A stretch of DNA of 64,000 nt from Marinobacter santoriniensis NKSG1 (GTDB taxonomy: Bacteria > Pseudomonadota > Gammaproteobacteria > Pseudomonadales > Oleiphilaceae): contig NZ_APAT01000013.1 of the NCBI RefSeq assembly GCF_000347775.1, forward strand, positions 310,001 through 374,000. The letters are read 5' to 3'. The stretch's first letter is position 1, and every line of letters starts with the position of its first letter. The notes beneath the pieces are model-generated. The model saw only the letters and a list, made by a program, of their open reading frames with translations, did no database searches and had not been told where the DNA came from. Positions 25,485 through 35,001 of this stretch are shown here, one piece after another. Position numbers and translations under genes: made by a program.

Positions 25485-27005
25485 ATGGATCGAGAAGTAG
25501 AGCAGGCCTTGCCCATACGAGAAGTCGATGCAACTCCGTACGCCGCTTCACTTATTGAGGGACACAGGGACTTCGGTTATAGCCTTGAGACAGCGTTGGC
25601 AGATGTTATCGACAATTCAATTTCTGCAGGCTCGACTTCTGTCGAGCTAATTGCAAATACTACCGCGGACGAACCATCGATTATCATCGCAGATGATGGT
25701 TCAGGTATGTCTGAGACCGAGCTTGTCGAAGCTATGCGTCTTGGGTCAAAAAACCCTTCAGACAAAAGATCTTCGGAAGACCTTGGGCGCTTTGGTCTTG
25801 GTCTGAAAAGCGCCAGCTTCTCCCAGTGTCGATCACTCACAGTAATATCTGTTAAGGATTCTAGGACTTCCTGTGCGCGCTGGGATCTGGATCGGGTTTC
25901 TAGGCGCAATGACTGGTCTCTCGAATTGCTGGATGATCATTCGGCTGTCCCCGGGCTTGAATTGTTGTCTGGTGATGGGACAGTCGTTGTGTGGGAGAAG
26001 CTAGATCGTCTGGTTGGAGGGTATGGAGACGATCGTGCAAAGCGCGTTGGACACCTGAATGAGGCGCTACGATTGGCAGAACGCCATTTGAGATTGGTGT
26101 TTCATCGATTTCTCGAAGGAAAAAAGCCAAAGATACGCATTTCATTGAATGGTAGAGAGCTTAAACCAATAGACCCAATGGCTTCTACACATCATTCGAC
26201 TCAAAAACTACCGGAAGAAGTCTTGATGTTGAGCAAGGGCAAGGTGCGAATTCGTTGCTATACCTTGCCACACCATAAAAAGATGACTCGCGAAGAATGG
26301 GACGAAACGGGAGGTCCCGAGGGCCATTTGAAGTCCCAAGGTCTGTATATTTATCGGGAGAATCGGCTCATCATATCCGGAGGTTGGCTTGGACTAGCCC
26401 GACAGACTGAGCTGACAAAGTTGTGCCGGATTGCTGTTGATATCCCCAATACCATGGATTCTGATTGGAAAATTGATGTCAAAAAGGCATCGGCCCAGTT
26501 ACCCCCCCAAGTACGCGAGCGTCTGAAAAAAGTAGTTGAACATTTTGTTGGTACTTCAAAGCGCACATATCGACGGCGAGGCCAACAGCTGGTAGACGAG
26601 ACCAAGCAGCCTATTTGGAACCGGCTTCAGAAAGATGGGCAAGTTTTTTTCCGTCCAAACATCGACCATCCGGTTTTTGAAGCATATGCAACTCAGCTAC
26701 CAGACCACCTGAGAGAAGGATTCTATCGTTGTATGAGAATTGTTGGATCAGGGTTGCCGATTGAGACTTTGCATGCCGAGTTGGTCGGCAATGCTGAGTC
26801 GGTGATTGCAGACCACGCTGACGAATCAGATCTTCGACAATTGGTGACTTCCATGCTGGAGGCATTGGCCGGCTCAGGTATCCCGCCTGACGCTATGCCC
26901 GGTGTAATGCAGAGCCATCCAGTTTTACGTGACAACTGGTATTTGGTTAAAAAGTTGATCGAAGATTACCTAGGTCAACCGGATCTTCCTGATACAAGGG
27001 TTTAG
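25485..27005 (+). CDS. MORC/MutL-type GHKL ATPase of a restriction-like operon
   Basis: 506 residues. The N-terminal GHKL ATPase fold has an N-box ALADVIDNSISAG near 37-49, the ATP-binding IIIADDGSGMSE near 65-76 and the lid motif GRFGLGLKSASFSQC near 101-115. In the N-box the general-base position held by glutamate in MutL is aspartate (D40), while N44 is kept. A second S5-like domain follows, then a C-terminal region with no family I recognise. Related bacterial MORC-like ATPases are known beside Z1 helicases in predicted restriction systems. First gene of the operon; one base separates it from the Z1 gene. Confidence 0.85.
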   Translation: MDREVEQALPIREVDATPYAASLIEGHRDFGYSLETALADVIDNSISAGSTSVELIANTTADEPSIIIADDGSGMSETELVEAMRLGSKNPSDKRSSEDLGRFGLGLKSASFSQCRSLTVISVKDSRTSCARWDLDRVSRRNDWSLELLDDHSAVPGLELLSGDGTVVVWEKLDRLVGGYGDDRAKRVGHLNEALRLAERHLRLVFHRFLEGKKPKIRISLNGRELKPIDPMASTHHSTQKLPEEVLMLSKGKVRIRCYTLPHHKKMTREEWDETGGPEGHLKSQGLYIYRENRLIISGGWLGLARQTELTKLCRIAVDIPNTMDSDWKIDVKKASAQLPPQVRERLKKVVEHFVGTSKRTYRRRGQQLVDETKQPIWNRLQKDGQVFFRPNIDHPVFEAYATQLPDHLREGFYRCMRIVGSGLPIETLHAELVGNAESVIADHADESDLRQLVTSMLEALAGSGIPPDAMPGVMQSHPVLRDNWYLVKKLIEDYLGQPDLPDTRV

Positions 27006-27006
27006 C

Positions 27007-29760
27007 ATGACGGTCAGTAGTTATATTCAACTAGTTAACGTTGTCGAGTCTGCTTTATTCAATCAACCGCGAAAAACGGAAGAGGAACTACGAGATCTGA
27101 TTGGTGCTCTCGCTAAGGCTGTTGCTCCGGGCTTAAACTCCGACACGTTGGAGCAAGTCGCTCGTGAGATAGAAACGAAGCAGGGTATTAAAGCAGGTTT
27201 GGGAGCCGTTGTTGATGGAGACGAATTTGAGCCTTGGCTAGACGATGCAAAGGTCAAGATCGAACCGTTCTATTGGCAAAGATATCAGAAGCTTCTGCTG
27301 CAAAATGGTCTACCCAGAGATGTCGTTACTGCTACGGATAAAGTTACCGATAAAATCCTGGGTCGGTTAGGTAATCCCGAAAAGCAGGTGCCTTGGGATC
27401 GTAGGGGCATGGTTGTTGGACATGTTCAAAGTGGAAAAACGGCAAACTACACTGGGTTGATTTGCAAGGCCGCAGATGCGGGATATCGACTGATTATTGT
27501 GATTGCGGGAATTCACAACAATCTTAGAAATCAAACCCAGGCGAGAATAGATGAGGGCTTCATTGGCCGCGACACAGGGCGCAGCCAAGAACGAGGAAAT
27601 GGGGGCGCTAGGCATAAAATTGGTGTGGGGCACTTTGATTTCAGTAGAACGCCGGTAAGCCTAACAAATACGATTAAAGACTTTAACAAAGAGACTGCAT
27701 CGACGAATACAAGTGAGATCGGCTCCTACCAAGTTCCTGTAGTGTTGGTTATCAAGAAAAATCACCGAACACTGGAAAACCTTTTAGATTGGCTGAGAGA
27801 CAATAGCGCGAGGGGTGATCGAGAAATGATTGATCAGCCCATGCTACTTATTGATGATGAAGCTGATAATGCATCTATAAATACGGCATACAGTAAAAAG
27901 CTAATAACAAAAATCAATGGTCAAATTCGAGATCTTTTGAGCATGTTTCATCGGAGTTGTTACGTGGGATACACTGCCACTCCGTTTGCTAATATATTTA
28001 TAGATCCCGATGAAGATGACAAGATGTTTAATGAGGATCTTTTCCCGAGAGACTTTATTATCGGTTTGGATGCTCCCACAAATTATTTTGGTCCTTCGAA
28101 AATATTTATCGATGGTTTACCTGATGATGGTGAGCCGAAATGGCTGAGATATATAAGCGATAATGAAGACATCTTGCCAATTAAACATAAAATCGATCAT
28201 GCTCTAGACAGTCTTCCAAGGTCTCTTTTGACAGCTTTGAGAACCTTTTTGCTATCCCGGACAATAAGGAATTTGAGAGGGAACGAGTCGGCACATTGCT
28301 CTATGCTAGTGAATGCAAGCCGCTTTACTGCTGTACAAAGCAAGCTAAGAAACCGAATACATGAAGCTTTAGATCGCATCAAAGATTCGGTGAGGATTAA
28401 TGCCTCTCTTGGTATTTCTGGCTTGTCCGACCCCGAGCTTTCAGAGCTCAAAAAGGTTTGGCAAAGGGAGTACTCAGAAACAGAATTTGAATGGCCAGAC
28501 GTGCAAGCGGCGCTGTTCGAAGCAATCGCGGCAGCGAAGGTCGTTGAAGTCAATAGTAGAGCCAATGATCTTGATTATTCTTACAGCGGTGAAAGAGGCC
28601 AAACAGTCATCGCGGTAGGGGGGTTTTCATTATCCCGGGGGCTAACACTTGAGGGTCTTACTGTAACCTGGTTCCTTCGAAACACCATGATGTATGACAC
28701 CTTAATGCAGATGGGTCGATGGTTCGGATACAGAGACGGTTATGAAGATTTATGCAGGATATGGATGCCGGAGGAAGCAATAGATTGGTATGCATTTATT
28801 GCTGAAGCGGCAGATGAGCTGCACGATGAGCTCAAAATTATGGAACAGGCGAAGGCAACGCCGAGAATGTTTGGTCTAGCGGTCAGGAGCCATCCCGCAT
28901 CTCTATTGGTTACTGCAAGAAATAAGATGGGCGCTAGCGCCAAGGTAATAACAAAAGTTGGTTTATCAAATCAGTTTATTGAGACGGCTAAAGTTAGTAC
29001 TCATAAAAAAGACATAGATGCAAATAAGAGAAATGCCAAGATTTTTGTTGATAGTTTGTTGGAACTTGGAAAAGGTTACCAGAAAAACAATTGGGGGTAT
29101 TTGTTCAGTGATGTTCCTGTTAATGAGATTGATCAATTTTTAGCAGGCTGGCGAAATGCGGACCAAAGTGTAACGACAGATACCCCCCCAGTTCGTGAGT
29201 ACATCAATGCGCGATCACAAGGTGAGTTAGCTTTTTGGGATGTATTGGTGACGAGCAAACAAAGTGGCGAAGAAGATAACTGTTTAGGTTTGCCAATAAT
29301 ACCGGCAGAACGAACAGTAAGCTTTGGAGAGCCAAAGCTGCACTATATGGCCTTTAGCGGTAAAGGCATGCGCCTTGCGTCAAGAGGAATAGAAAAGGCT
29401 GGCCTTAGCAAATCTGAGATCATTGAGGCGGAATCTAGTTACTTGAATAAAAATGGAGCTAAGCCTGGGAAAGGGAAGGTGAACTTTGCCGACAAGATCT
29501 ACCGAGAGGTCAGGAAAAGGGGGCTTTTCATACTCCATCTTGTTAGCCCAAAAATACGGGAGCAGCAAAAAAACGAACGTCAGCAGGATTTTATACCAAG
29601 CGAACCTGTAATCGGATGGGGAATAAGTCTGCCTAGATCTTCTCGAGCAGAGGAGACCGTAGAATATGTAGTAAATGCCGTGAGATATAAAGAACTCTTT
29701 GGCGATGAGGATGAGGATGAGGATGAGGATCAGGAGGCTGATGATGACAGCGCAAACTGA
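27007..29760 (+). CDS. Z1-domain superfamily-2-like helicase/ATPase
   Basis: 917 residues. Walker A reads GHVQSGKTANYTGL near 138-150, the variant (xxQSGKT) typical of the Z1 family. Motif II is LLIDDEADNASIN near 280, and the C-terminal arginine motif is QMGRWFGYRDGY near 568. The Z1 domain is the middle part (about 380-620). The last 20 residues are a run of Asp/Glu encoded by a (GATGAG)4 tandem repeat at 29704-29727. Z1 proteins are predicted to move along DNA or remodel it in defence operons. The 3' end overlaps the nuclease gene by 17 bases. Confidence 0.88.
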   Translation: MTVSSYIQLVNVVESALFNQPRKTEEELRDLIGALAKAVAPGLNSDTLEQVAREIETKQGIKAGLGAVVDGDEFEPWLDDAKVKIEPFYWQRYQKLLLQNGLPRDVVTATDKVTDKILGRLGNPEKQVPWDRRGMVVGHVQSGKTANYTGLICKAADAGYRLIIVIAGIHNNLRNQTQARIDEGFIGRDTGRSQERGNGGARHKIGVGHFDFSRTPVSLTNTIKDFNKETASTNTSEIGSYQVPVVLVIKKNHRTLENLLDWLRDNSARGDREMIDQPMLLIDDEADNASINTAYSKKLITKINGQIRDLLSMFHRSCYVGYTATPFANIFIDPDEDDKMFNEDLFPRDFIIGLDAPTNYFGPSKIFIDGLPDDGEPKWLRYISDNEDILPIKHKIDHALDSLPRSLLTALRTFLLSRTIRNLRGNESAHCSMLVNASRFTAVQSKLRNRIHEALDRIKDSVRINASLGISGLSDPELSELKKVWQREYSETEFEWPDVQAALFEAIAAAKVVEVNSRANDLDYSYSGERGQTVIAVGGFSLSRGLTLEGLTVTWFLRNTMMYDTLMQMGRWFGYRDGYEDLCRIWMPEEAIDWYAFIAEAADELHDELKIMEQAKATPRMFGLAVRSHPASLLVTARNKMGASAKVITKVGLSNQFIETAKVSTHKKDIDANKRNAKIFVDSLLELGKGYQKNNWGYLFSDVPVNEIDQFLAGWRNADQSVTTDTPPVREYINARSQGELAFWDVLVTSKQSGEEDNCLGLPIIPAERTVSFGEPKLHYMAFSGKGMRLASRGIEKAGLSKSEIIEAESSYLNKNGAKPGKGKVNFADKIYREVRKRGLFILHLVSPKIREQQKNERQQDFIPSEPVIGWGISLPRSSRAEETVEYVVNAVRYKELFGDEDEDEDEDQEADDDSAN
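29704..29727 (+). repeat. Hexanucleotide tandem repeat (GATGAG) x4
   Basis: Four perfect GATGAG copies encode the Asp-Glu tail of the Z1 protein. Change by whole units keeps the frame. The repeat ends five bases before the AGGAGG ribosome site (29732-29737) of the next gene and itself contains several GAGGA-like sequences. Confidence 0.85.
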
Positions 29761-30709
29761 TCCTTGGAACAAGCTGGCCAATGATGAAGCGCGACGGGTA
29801 AATATGGCTGGCCGCTTTGACTTCTTTTGGGTTGTTCTTGAGAAGCGAACACCAGGATTGATGCTAAGACTTCCACAGTTGCCACTATCGCCTCCAAAGC
29901 TACCAAAACTAAAAAATCTGACGCTATCTTTTAGAAACGCTGGTTCTTCGCCGGCGTTTGTAATTGCTTTGAATGAGCGTAGTCAGATCGAAATTTTTGA
30001 AACGCTATGTAGAGATGTGGTCGCTGCTGGTGAGGCTGCAACTAATGTTGATGACGCCTTGGTTCGATCGGTTCAGCGGACCCAGCGTTGGCACTATTTG
30101 TTGAGGGGGGGGAGTAAAAGAGGCCTTTCCGTCGAAGAGCAGCGGGGTTTGGTGGGAGAACTAGCTTTTCTTAGAGAGTTGGCGGTCGGACTAGGTGCTG
30201 ATTCTGCAATAGAGGCGTGGAAAGGCCCATCAAAATCGTCGAAGGACTTTGAATTTATTGGATGTTGCATCGAAATTAAGGCACGTAGGGTTGCGGCAAA
30301 ACCATATGTTTCGATCTCATCCGAAGAGCAACTAGCCGATGTAGAAGGCTGCAGACTGTTTCTTAAAGTATTTAATATTTCGTCTGCAATTTCGCCGGAC
30401 GGGCTGACTTTGCATGATCATGTAAAACTTACTGCTACACATTTTGAAGATTCGATAAGTGTGTTCGACCAGTGGGAAGATGCGATCTTCACAACTGGAT
30501 ACGATCCGGAAAATGATTATTCGGAGAGACGTTGGCATCTCGGAGAGTCCCAAACCTTTGAGGTTGTCGAGGGGTTCCCGCGGGTTGCTGTGCCACTTCC
30601 TGTTGGTGTCGGGATGGTAAGGTATTCATTATCTCTTGAGGCTTGCTCGAGTTTCGAAACCAACGTCGACTTAATCAAAGTAATCAAGGATGGTCCTCGT
30701 AATGACTGA
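29744..30709 (+). CDS. PD-(D/E)XK motif protein (DUF4420-like nuclease)
   Basis: 321 residues from the ATG at 29744, six bases after AGGAGG; the open frame runs back to 29699, but that part reads through the GATGAG repeat as Met-Arg repeats. The nuclease core appears as GLVGELAFLRELAV near 133-146 (conserved Glu), then SSKDFEFIG (Asp) and CIEIKARRV (Glu-x-Lys) near 162-178. That D...E-x-K arrangement marks the restriction-endonuclease fold. It is the probable DNA-cutting component of the operon. Confidence 0.82.
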   Translation: MTAQTDPWNKLANDEARRVNMAGRFDFFWVVLEKRTPGLMLRLPQLPLSPPKLPKLKNLTLSFRNAGSSPAFVIALNERSQIEIFETLCRDVVAAGEAATNVDDALVRSVQRTQRWHYLLRGGSKRGLSVEEQRGLVGELAFLRELAVGLGADSAIEAWKGPSKSSKDFEFIGCCIEIKARRVAAKPYVSISSEEQLADVEGCRLFLKVFNISSAISPDGLTLHDHVKLTATHFEDSISVFDQWEDAIFTTGYDPENDYSERRWHLGESQTFEVVEGFPRVAVPLPVGVGMVRYSLSLEACSSFETNVDLIKVIKDGPRND

Positions 30710-32768
30710 ACTACTCGAATTTCACCATCAACTCATTGCTGATATTCAAGGTGATGCGGATGCAATGGGATTAGTAACGGCAGAAGCCTTTTTTGAGAAA
30801 GTAGCTGATTTGCTATCTGAAGCGGGTGAAGTCGATGAGGCAGATCGAGCATATTATGAGGGTAAATATTCAGTTCATCAGATGCAGGTAGATGGCTACG
30901 GTGGAGATCCTAGTGATAATTCTGGCGTCTTAACCTTAATCATCTGTGATTTTGGTCTGAGTGAAGAGATTCGGGTGTTGAACAGACCGCATGTGGAGCG
31001 ATTGCAGAATCGACTTTTCCGGTTTCTTGTATCCAGTATGAAGCCAGACTTCAAAAGCCAGCTGGAAGAGACAAGTCCTGGTTTTGGATTGGCTGACCTT
31101 ATTTCGACTCGTTGGAACATGATTGAGAAGGTCAAGCTGGTAGTTGCGACGAATGGCAACTTCAGTGCTAGGTCTGATGCGGAGCCTCTTGACCCAATTG
31201 ATGGCAAGCCAATCACGTTAAGTGTTTGGGATCTTAAGCGGCTCAAACAATTTATGGATCAGGGGCAGGCGCGAGCTAATCTTCAGATCGATTTTGAGCA
31301 GGACTTTGGGGGAGGAATACCTCTCTTGAAAGCGTCCGCAGGAGATGGAGCTCTTGAGAGCTACTTAGCTGTCATTCCTGGAAAGCAGCTTGCCGGGATT
31401 TATGAGAAATGGGGACCCAGGCTCTTAGAAGCAAATGTCCGGAGTTTTCTGCAGGCCAGGGGAAAGGTAAACCAAGGCATCAGAAATACGATTCGCGATG
31501 AACCGCATATGTTTTTTTCATATAACAACGGTTTGAGTGCAACAGCAGATGGAATTGCAATAAAGCAGGTAGAATCTGGTTTGGAGCTAGTGCGTGCAGA
31601 TAATCTACAAATCGTGAATGGCGGTCAGACCACCGCATCTTTACATGCGGCAAAAAAGTTGTTTGAAGAACAGTTAGATCAAATTCATGTACAAATGAAG
31701 TTGACTATTGTACCCCGTAGTCAATCAGAGGAGGTTGTACCTCGAATTTCAGAGTACGCAAATAGCCAGAATAAAGTTAATGCTGCAGATTTCTTTGCGA
31801 ACCACCCATTCCATATTCGTATAGAAGAGTACTCCAGACGGTTACTGGCACCAGCGGGAGAGGATGGCTACCGTGAGACGAAGTGGTTTTACGAACGTGC
31901 CCGTGGTCAGTTCGCAGATGAGAGAGGAAGACGGACGCCAGCCGAGAGGAAAAAATTTGATGCTGAATACCCTCGAGGGCAATTCTTCACCAAAACGGAT
32001 CTAGCAAAATATGAAAACACCTTCGAATGCCTTCCTCATATTGTAAGTCGAGGAGCGCAGAAGAATTTCGCCGAGTTTGCGAAGAATATTGGAAGGCAAT
32101 GGGGCAAGGATGGCTCTATATTCGATGAACTCTGGTACAAGCGACTGGTCGCAAAGAACATTGTTTTTAGAACGATGGAGAGATTAGTTTCCGGTGCTGA
32201 ATGGTATGAGGGAGGGTATAGGGCGAATATCGTGACATATGGTATTGCAAAAGTCGTTTACGATGCCTCGCAAAAAGGGAAAGTTATTGATCTTGACCTA
32301 GTGTGGAGGAATCAATCTATCGCTCCCGAACTGAAATCGATGCTTTTGGCAGCCGGAGAGGTTGCCCAACTTGTTATTAATAGCCCACCTGCGGGAGTTC
32401 GAAATGCCAGTGAATGGGCTAAGAAAGAGATATGCTGGAAATGGCTCTCTGAAAAAGATGTTGTTTATCCGGGAAAAACTGATCGGGTGACCATTTCCTT
32501 AGAATCTGCCAAAAGCAGGGCAAGAGAAGCAAAATCTGAGGCTGCATTGGATCATAGTGTGAACGCGGAGATTGAAGTTCACACGCTGGGTAGTCAGTTT
32601 TGGAAAGCTGCACGGGATTGGGCTCGTGAGCGAGCGCTCTTGAGCCCTAAAGAGCTCGGGGTATTGGAAACCTGCTCCGCAATTCCCAGAAAGATGCCGT
32701 CTGAGCGTCAATGTGCGGTGGCGCTTGCTGCGCTACATAAATTAAAAGACGAAGGTTTCTCTGGTTAA
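30702..32768 (+). CDS. AIPR-family (abortive infection phage resistance) protein
   Basis: 688 residues from the ATG at 30702, which overlaps the stop of the nuclease gene by 8 bases. The AIPR domain, about 220-560, contains FFSYNNGLSATADGI near 269, IVNGGQTTASLHAAK near 303, ISEYANSQNKVNAADF near 348 and WFYERARGQ near 395. The family is named from a lactococcal abortive-infection protein; its biochemical activity is not established. The N-terminal 200 residues form a separate alpha/beta domain. Last gene of the four-gene operon, ending just before a long hairpin. Confidence 0.85.
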   Translation: MTELLEFHHQLIADIQGDADAMGLVTAEAFFEKVADLLSEAGEVDEADRAYYEGKYSVHQMQVDGYGGDPSDNSGVLTLIICDFGLSEEIRVLNRPHVERLQNRLFRFLVSSMKPDFKSQLEETSPGFGLADLISTRWNMIEKVKLVVATNGNFSARSDAEPLDPIDGKPITLSVWDLKRLKQFMDQGQARANLQIDFEQDFGGGIPLLKASAGDGALESYLAVIPGKQLAGIYEKWGPRLLEANVRSFLQARGKVNQGIRNTIRDEPHMFFSYNNGLSATADGIAIKQVESGLELVRADNLQIVNGGQTTASLHAAKKLFEEQLDQIHVQMKLTIVPRSQSEEVVPRISEYANSQNKVNAADFFANHPFHIRIEEYSRRLLAPAGEDGYRETKWFYERARGQFADERGRRTPAERKKFDAEYPRGQFFTKTDLAKYENTFECLPHIVSRGAQKNFAEFAKNIGRQWGKDGSIFDELWYKRLVAKNIVFRTMERLVSGAEWYEGGYRANIVTYGIAKVVYDASQKGKVIDLDLVWRNQSIAPELKSMLLAAGEVAQLVINSPPAGVRNASEWAKKEICWKWLSEKDVVYPGKTDRVTISLESAKSRAREAKSEAALDHSVNAEIEVHTLGSQFWKAARDWARERALLSPKELGVLETCSAIPRKMPSERQCAVALAALHKLKDEGFSG

Positions 32769-32785
32769 GAGGTGATATGAGCTAG

Positions 32786-32825
32786 CTGAGCTCCCAATTG
32801 AAAGGGGTTTTAATTCGGAGCTCAG
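32786..32825. terminator. Long two-way hairpin between the AIPR and methyltransferase genes
   Basis: CTGAGCTCC at 32786-32794 pairs perfectly with GGAGCTCAG at 32817-32825, and inner AATTGAAA pairs with TTTTAATT (one wobble) around GGGG. The result is an 18-step stem with one mismatch. It contains the TGA of the minus-strand methyltransferase gene and lies 18 bases past the AIPR stop, so it can end both convergent transcripts. Confidence 0.7.
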
Positions 32826-34414
32826 GTATTCTTCATTTTTTTCTGATTCAGCAGAGAGAAAACAACTTTGGCAATATGATTCGCGAGCAGCGGGGGTACC
32901 GCATTGCCAACCTGAACGTATTGCTCAGTCCTGTTGCCTTCAAAGAAATAGTTGTCAGGAAAAGTCTGAATTCTGGCCGCCTCTCTTACAGTTAAACTTC
33001 TGCACTGACTCGGATCATAATGAATGAAGTAATGACCATCCTTTGAGATGTGGCTGGTTACCGTGCTGGCGACTCGGTTCTCTGCCTGTACCTTGAAGCG
33101 GTCGGTAAAGTTTCCGGTAGTCCAGTTCTTGTGTTTGGGTGCCAAATTTTCAGGGTAATCACGAGAGCGTGGTGAGGTGCCATCTTTGGCTGCAGCATAG
33201 CAACTTGCATACAGATATCGATGCAGATCTTCGGGCATATGGTTCCTTGCCTCGTGGTTTATAACGCCGTTAATTGCATCATCTTTGTACCAGTCTTTTA
33301 ACCAGCGAGGCATTTGTGACGCAAGACCGCTGGAGAGCGGTACAAATCGTCCGCCTTGCCCAGGGTCTCTGGAGGCAGATTCATAGGCTCGTTGGGCAAG
33401 ATCTTGGGCTGCTTGAGAAAACGATAAGGCGCCATATACCTTTGACAGCCCGTTATATAGATTATCACGCCAGGAGTTGAAATCGTTTGGCTTACATCTT
33501 GTTAAGCCGCTTCGAAGCCTTGGGAGGTCGGCTAGAACTTGACTTGGGGTGATGTGTGTATCATTTCTCCAATTAGCCAGTAACTCTCCTTGAATATTGC
33601 TCTTTCTTAGATTCTTGCGAACACCCAGCAGAATCACCCTGTGACGAGCTTGAGGAATCCCAAAATCTTCCGCACGAATGACAAAATCCTTATTTTGGAA
33701 ATGTCCCAGTCCCCCCAGGTCTTCGAGAGGAGAGGCCAGCGGGAGTAGTTCGTATTCTATTTCCTCTCGATCGCTTTTAACGGCGCGGGCAGGACACAAT
33801 AGGTCTTTTCGGATTTTGTCGAAGATTGACTCACCATTCACCTTGGCAGTAAGCAGTCCTTTCACATTCTCCATGACGAAAATGTCGGGCTGCACCAAGT
33901 CCAGAACCTTTAGGTATTCCTCGTACAGGAAATGACGATCGTCCTTTTCTGGGATGTAGCCCTTGATCCCTTTGTTTCGGGCACGACCAACTAGGGAGTA
34001 GGCTTGGCATGGTGGGCCTCCAATAACAACTTTAGGCCCGTCATGTCCTTCGATGGCGCGCTCAATTTCAGAGAATATCTGTTTGTGATCTTTGCTACCC
34101 AGAGCTTTGGGACCACCCAACGTCTCTTGTTTTGCCGCTGCCCATTCCTCCGGGTATTCCTCGGAGAAGAACTCTTCAGCACTGACCTTTTCATTGGTCC
34201 TCAGGTATTCGTAATAAGCATCTGGAACCTTTCGGCCGCGAAACTGACGATAGAAGGCCCTGAGTGTTAGCGTCTTGTGCGCACTCTCTTCTTTTTCAAC
34301 AGAGGCGACGATTTTGAAGGGGAAGGAGCCAGTTTCGGATTGGTAGGCCGAAAACCCTTCTCCGAGGCCTCCCGGGCCCGCAAAAAGGTCGATTATTCTG
34401 ATAGTGTCAGTCAT
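32822..34414 (-). CDS. DNA (cytosine-5-)-methyltransferase
   Basis: 530 residues from the ATG at 34414; the frame is open to 34678, but the upstream 88 codons read antisense through vsr and the family motif begins right after this ATG. Motif I is IDLFAGPGGLGEGF (residues 8-21), motif IV VIGGPPCQAYS with catalytic Cys136, motif VI FVMENVKGL, motif VIII PQARHRVILLGVRK, and motif X VQVGNAVPPLLANHIAK at the end. Target recognition should lie between VIII and IX (about 300-440), but the sequence methylated cannot be read. It may protect host DNA from the neighbouring nuclease operon. Confidence 0.95.
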   Translation of the reverse strand: MTDTIRIIDLFAGPGGLGEGFSAYQSETGSFPFKIVASVEKEESAHKTLTLRAFYRQFRGRKVPDAYYEYLRTNEKVSAEEFFSEEYPEEWAAAKQETLGGPKALGSKDHKQIFSEIERAIEGHDGPKVVIGGPPCQAYSLVGRARNKGIKGYIPEKDDRHFLYEEYLKVLDLVQPDIFVMENVKGLLTAKVNGESIFDKIRKDLLCPARAVKSDREEIEYELLPLASPLEDLGGLGHFQNKDFVIRAEDFGIPQARHRVILLGVRKNLRKSNIQGELLANWRNDTHITPSQVLADLPRLRSGLTRCKPNDFNSWRDNLYNGLSKVYGALSFSQAAQDLAQRAYESASRDPGQGGRFVPLSSGLASQMPRWLKDWYKDDAINGVINHEARNHMPEDLHRYLYASCYAAAKDGTSPRSRDYPENLAPKHKNWTTGNFTDRFKVQAENRVASTVTSHISKDGHYFIHYDPSQCRSLTVREAARIQTFPDNYFFEGNRTEQYVQVGNAVPPLLANHIAKVVFSLLNQKKMKNT

Positions 34415-34487
34415 TGATGCTTCGCCAAAATCTTGTTGGCAGCTAGCATACCAGGTAACACTTATTTTTCCAGGTCTCAATTGCAGT
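34415..34487. promoter_or_regulatory. Divergent promoter region of the methyltransferase and vsr genes
   Basis: Only 73 bases separate the two start codons, so both promoters must overlap here or extend into the opposite gene. The segment is A/T-rich in its middle part. I could not assign individual boxes. Confidence 0.4.
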
Positions 34488-34961
34488 ATGACCGATACAG
34501 TCGATTCGAAAACACGTTCAAGAATGATGTCTGGCATCAAGGGAAAGAATACCAAGCCAGAGATAGTTATCAGACAGAGGCTGCACGCTCGCGGGTATCG
34601 ATTCAGGCTACACCGGAAGGATCTACCCGGCTCGCCAGATATAGTATTACCCAAACATCTAGCGGTGATTTTGATCAACGGATGTTTTTGGCATGGCCAT
34701 CAATGTCGATTGTTCAAATGGCCGAAGACAAGGCCTGAGTTCTGGAGGAACAAAATCGAGGGAAATATTCGCCGGGATCAGCAAAAATTGTCTGAACTGA
34801 AGAGGATGGGGTGGCGTGTATGTCTGCTTTGGGAGTGTGAACTCAAAGGTGCAAACGAAGAGCACTTAAATAGAGTGATAGAGACCATATCGAAATGGTT
34901 GGAAGGTGGGGAAAGTTCTCTCTTCATTCCTGATGACAGAACTCAACCGATTAGTGATTAG
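34488..34961 (+). CDS. vsr: Very short patch repair endonuclease Vsr
   Basis: 157 residues from the ATG at 34488; 28 further upstream codons overlap the methyltransferase gene antisense and are not part of the family. Hallmarks are the N-terminal KTRSRMMSGIKGKNTKPE, the catalytic Asp in GSPDIVLPKH near residue 49, and the zinc/His region NGCFWHGHQC. Vsr nicks next to T in T:G mismatches made by deamination of 5-methylcytosine, so it is the normal companion of a cytosine-5 methyltransferase, here divergently transcribed. Confidence 0.95.
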   Translation: MTDTVDSKTRSRMMSGIKGKNTKPEIVIRQRLHARGYRFRLHRKDLPGSPDIVLPKHLAVILINGCFWHGHQCRLFKWPKTRPEFWRNKIEGNIRRDQQKLSELKRMGWRVCLLWECELKGANEEHLNRVIETISKWLEGGESSLFIPDDRTQPISD

Positions 34962-35001
34962 CTAAAGAGTATCTAATGAAGCAGGGAGTGAGGGGCCGCA
35001 T

